Assembly: GCA_019417045.1 (NCBI GenBank) | Contig: DXWE01000019.1 | Span: 1-10,013, forward strand | Source: Oscillospiraceae bacterium | GTDB lineage: Bacteria; Bacillota; Clostridia; Oscillospirales; Acutalibacteraceae | Length of the DNA stretch: 10,013 nt | Direction of reading: 5' to 3' | Shown: in pieces, positions 8,005-10,013 of the stretch | Layout of the letters: every line of letters starts with the position of its first letter | Numbering within the stretch: position 1 is the first letter of the stretch | Notes under the pieces: model-generated | What the model was told of the DNA's origin: nothing | The model's input: the letters and a program-made list of their open reading frames with translations, nothing else | Database searches by the model: none | Program-made: the position numbers and the translations under genes

Positions 8005-9444
8005 ATGGAAGACCCTGACCCTGCGGGCAACTTATGGCTGCAAATTGTCCTGATCGTCGTTCTGATCTTTGTCAACGCGTTTTTTGCCGCGTCGGAGATC
8101 GCGCTGATCTCCTTAAATGACAATCGGATTCGGAAGCTGGCGGAAGAGGGCAATAAAAAGGCCAAGCAGATCCTGAAGCTCACGGCAAATTCCTCCAATT
8201 TCCTCGCGACCATCCAGATCGGCGTGACCCTTGCGGGCTTTCTGACCTCCGCCACGGCGGCGGGCTATCTGTCCGATCCGCTCGCCCGGTGGTTCGTGGG
8301 GCTGATCCCCTCGCTCGAGCCCTATCTCGGCGCGATCCAGACAGTGAGCCTGGTGCTCATGACGCTGCTGATGTCCTTCTTCTCGCTGGTGTTCGGCGAG
8401 CTGGTGCCCAAACGTGTCGCCATGCAAAAGGCGGAAAAGCTCGCGTTTCTGGTCGTGGGGATCCTGCGCGGCCTGTCGATTTTTCTCCGCCCGTTTGTGT
8501 GGCTGCTGTCGGTGACGACCAACGGCGTGCTGCGACTGTTCGGTATGGATCCCCAGGCGGCGGAGGAACAGGTCACGGAGGAGGATATCCGTCTGCTCGT
8601 GGATGCCGGCGGCGAGACCGGCGTGATCGAGGACGCCCAGCGGGAGATGCTCGATAACGTCTTCGAGTTTGACGATGTGACGGCGGAGGATCTGATGACC
8701 CCCCGTGTGGATGTGGAGAGCGTCGAGGTGACGGACAGTATCGATGAGGCGCTCGGGATCTGCATGGAGTTCGGCTATTCCCGCCTGCCTGTCTATGAAG
8801 AGGATATCGACCATGTGATCGGCCTGCTGTTCGCCAAGGACCTGCTGCCGTATGTGGGCAAGCCGGTGCCGCAAGAGGTGACGCTGCGTGGCCTGCTGCG
8901 GGAGGCGTATTTCGTCCCCGGCACGAAAAAGGCGAGCGAGCTGTTCTCCGAGATGAGCGAGAAGCACATCCAGATGGCGGTGGTGGTGGACGAATATGGC
9001 GGCATGGCCGGCGTGGTGACGATGGAGGATCTGCTCGAGTCGATTGTCGGCAATATTCAGGACGAATTTGACAACGAAGAAGAGGAGGTCACCCAGACGG
9101 GCGAGAACTCCTTTGAGGTGGATGGCTCGATCGCGATGGAGGAGCTGTCCGACCTGCTCGGCATCACCTTCCCGGAGGGGGATTACGACACCCTGGCCGG
9201 GTTCCTGATGAGCGAGCTCGGGCACATTCCCGCGCCGGACGCGCACGAGATGGTGCAGTATCAAAACGTCACCTTTACTGTGACGGAGATGGAGGATCTG
9301 CGCATCGAGACGGTGCATGTTGAAGTGACGCCTCCCCCGCCGGAGGACGAGGAGGACGGCAAGACGGGTAAATCCGAGAAGACGGAGAAGGCTGAGAAGC
9401 CGGGAAAAACGGAAAAGTCGGAAAAATCCAAAGAGATAAAATGA
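8005..9444 (+). CDS. CNNM/CorC (HlyC/CorC) family membrane protein with two CBS domains
   Basis: 479 residues, integral membrane protein. Domains in order: CNNM/DUF21 transmembrane domain (about 10-185) with the signature NAFFAASEIALIS (24-36) and conserved GELVPKR (131-137); acidic connector with TEEDIRLLVD (191-200); CBS 1 from about 228 (DLMTPR) to 285; CBS 2 from about 292 to 350 with VVVDEYGGMAGVVT (326-339); CorC_HlyC domain (about 362-442). Residues 443-479 are a proline then Lys/Glu-rich tail. Bacterial relatives have been linked to magnesium or sodium handling (CorB/CorC, MpfA, YhdP/YrkA); the old hemolysin name is misleading. The substrate cannot be read here. CBS domains in relatives bind adenine nucleotides. 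It has its own promoter and terminator and is divergent from nifJ, with no sign of a shared pathway. Confidence 0.95.
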   Translation: MEDPDPAGNLWLQIVLIVVLIFVNAFFAASEIALISLNDNRIRKLAEEGNKKAKQILKLTANSSNFLATIQIGVTLAGFLTSATAAGYLSDPLARWFVGLIPSLEPYLGAIQTVSLVLMTLLMSFFSLVFGELVPKRVAMQKAEKLAFLVVGILRGLSIFLRPFVWLLSVTTNGVLRLFGMDPQAAEEQVTEEDIRLLVDAGGETGVIEDAQREMLDNVFEFDDVTAEDLMTPRVDVESVEVTDSIDEALGICMEFGYSRLPVYEEDIDHVIGLLFAKDLLPYVGKPVPQEVTLRGLLREAYFVPGTKKASELFSEMSEKHIQMAVVVDEYGGMAGVVTMEDLLESIVGNIQDEFDNEEEEVTQTGENSFEVDGSIAMEELSDLLGITFPEGDYDTLAGFLMSELGHIPAPDAHEMVQYQNVTFTVTEMEDLRIETVHVEVTPPPPEDEEDGKTGKSEKTEKAEKPGKTEKSEKSKEIK

Positions 9445-9447
9445 CAA

Positions 9448-9486
9448 GTGCGCCGCGGGGTTCTCCCCGCGGCGCGCTGTTTTATT
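9448..9486 (+). terminator. Terminator of the CNNM/CorC-type gene
   Basis: GTGCGCCGCGGGG (9448-9460) pairs with CCCCGCGGCGCGC (9465-9477), 13 bp with one wobble and loop TTCT, followed by TGTTTTATT (9478-9486). It starts 3 nt after the stop codon. Confidence 0.92.
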
Positions 9487-9504
9487 CGGCTGTGAAGCTG
9501 TGAA

Positions 9505-9537
9505 GAGCGGCCGCCGGGATCCTGCCGGCGGCCGCTC
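9505..9537 (-). terminator. Terminator-like hairpin after the LCP gene
   Basis: GAGCGGCCGCCGG (9505-9517) and its exact complement (9525-9537) form a 13-bp stem with a 7-nt loop, 2 nt after the minus-strand stop codon. The minus-strand tail TTCACAGCTTCAC has few T, so efficiency is doubtful. Two tandem GCTGTGAA copies (9489-9504) sit between it and the previous terminator. Confidence 0.6.
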
Positions 9538-9539
9538 GG

Positions 9540-10013
9540 TTATTCTTCGTAGATATACTTGTGCAGCTCGAGCACGGTCTGGGCAGGGTCTTCCAGCCAC
9601 AGCCCTTCTCCCTTGCCGCTGAGAGTCTTGTTCGACCAGTCGGACTTGTGGATATCCGGCAGGGAGTAGTCCATTTCAATGGAATAGCCGGCGTATTCCA
9701 GCACCCCGAGTGCATACTCCCTTAGCTCGGATCTCGGGATGTTGGTGGTGACGCAGGGCAGCACGTCCTCCAGCATCGAGAGCAGGGCTGTCGGGCTGGA
9801 GCCCTTAGCCTTTTCGATCAGCTTGGAGACCACCACCCGCTGGTTGGATTGCCGCGCAAAATCGCTCGTGCTGTACAGCTTCCGGATCCGGCAATAGGCA
9901 AGGGCCTGGTGGCCGTTGAGATGGTAGATCCCCGCTTCGGAACCGATGGATGGCACGGTCGGCGGGTCGGCAAACCAGTCGGGGTTGGGCTGTTCTTCAA
10001 GCGGGATATAGAG
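9540..10013 (-). CDS. LytR-CpsA-Psr (LCP) family protein, C-terminal part
   Basis: The frame is open at the window edge, so only the last 157 codons are visible; the gene starts beyond 10013. LCP enzymes transfer undecaprenyl-linked wall polymers or glycans to peptidoglycan, acting outside the membrane. The visible signature is G-x-Y-H-L-N-G-H-Q-A-L-A-Y-C-R-I-R followed by S-D-F-A-R, which matches the family block holding the Arg-x-Arg pair and Asp-x-x-Arg that bind the lipid pyrophosphate. The following family Arg-Gln-Arg appears here as N-Q-R. After the core, a region with LLSMLEDVLPCVTTNI matches the usual LCP C-terminal helices. GTG at 9956 is internal, because the homologous sequence continues upstream of it. 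Which polymer it attaches cannot be told. Confidence 0.9.
   Translation of the reverse strand, partial: LYIPLEEQPNPDWFADPPTVPSIGSEAGIYHLNGHQALAYCRIRKLYSTSDFARQSNQRVVVSKLIEKAKGSSPTALLSMLEDVLPCVTTNIPRSELREYALGVLEYAGYSIEMDYSLPDIHKSDWSNKTLSGKGEGLWLEDPAQTVLELHKYIYEE

Noticed and set aside
7909..9453. Exact 12-mer TGACAAGTGCGC at 7909-7920 and 9442-9453, flanking the CNNM/CorC-type gene
   Set aside because: A few 12-mer repeats are expected by chance in 10 kb. One copy spans a -35 and the other a stop codon plus terminator stem, each explained on its own.

Overview
The window looks like chromosomal DNA of an anaerobic, GC-rich member of the Clostridia, plausibly an Oscillospiraceae/Ruminococcaceae-type gut bacterium. 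The reasons are a T-box leader, a single-chain pyruvate:ferredoxin oxidoreductase, a small DUF6809-type protein, strong AGGAGG ribosome binding sites and sigma-A promoters. The lineage is inferred from gene families, not from an alignment.

Layout. (1) Positions 1-2995, + strand: the 3' half of a T-box riboswitch with its terminator, then a three-gene ABC transporter operon of the TrpXYZ type (lipoprotein, permease, ATPase). It ends in a perfect 17-bp hairpin that also lies at the 3' end of the next, opposing gene. (2) 3052-3701: a small divergent pair, a DUF6809-like protein on - and a compact Cro/XRE-type regulator on +. They share an AT-rich 140-bp region with back-to-back promoters and an inverted repeat. 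(3) 3702-4210: a convergent intergenic stretch of about 509 bp, far longer than the other convergent gaps here. It holds tandem repeats, two hairpins with the same GGGGTTCC core and other GC-rich stems. (4) 4211-7786, - strand: a complete 1191-residue pyruvate:ferredoxin oxidoreductase (nifJ/por). (5) 8005-9444, + strand: a CNNM/CorC-type membrane protein with two CBS domains, divergent from nifJ with its own near-consensus promoter. (6) 9540-10013, - strand: the C-terminal part of a LytR-CpsA-Psr (LCP) cell-wall ligase, cut by the window edge.

The genes are mostly housekeeping. The transporter should be induced when the T-box senses an uncharged tRNA. nifJ supplies acetyl-CoA and reduced ferredoxin for fermentation. 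The CNNM and LCP proteins belong to ion homeostasis and envelope assembly.

The parts ordinary annotation does not explain are the repeat-filled convergent spacer at 3702-4210, the shared operator region of the DUF6809/XRE pair, and a 24-codon ORF with two Trp codons between the T-box terminator and the transporter. I found no CRISPR array, rRNA, tRNA, transposase or clearly new multi-gene system.
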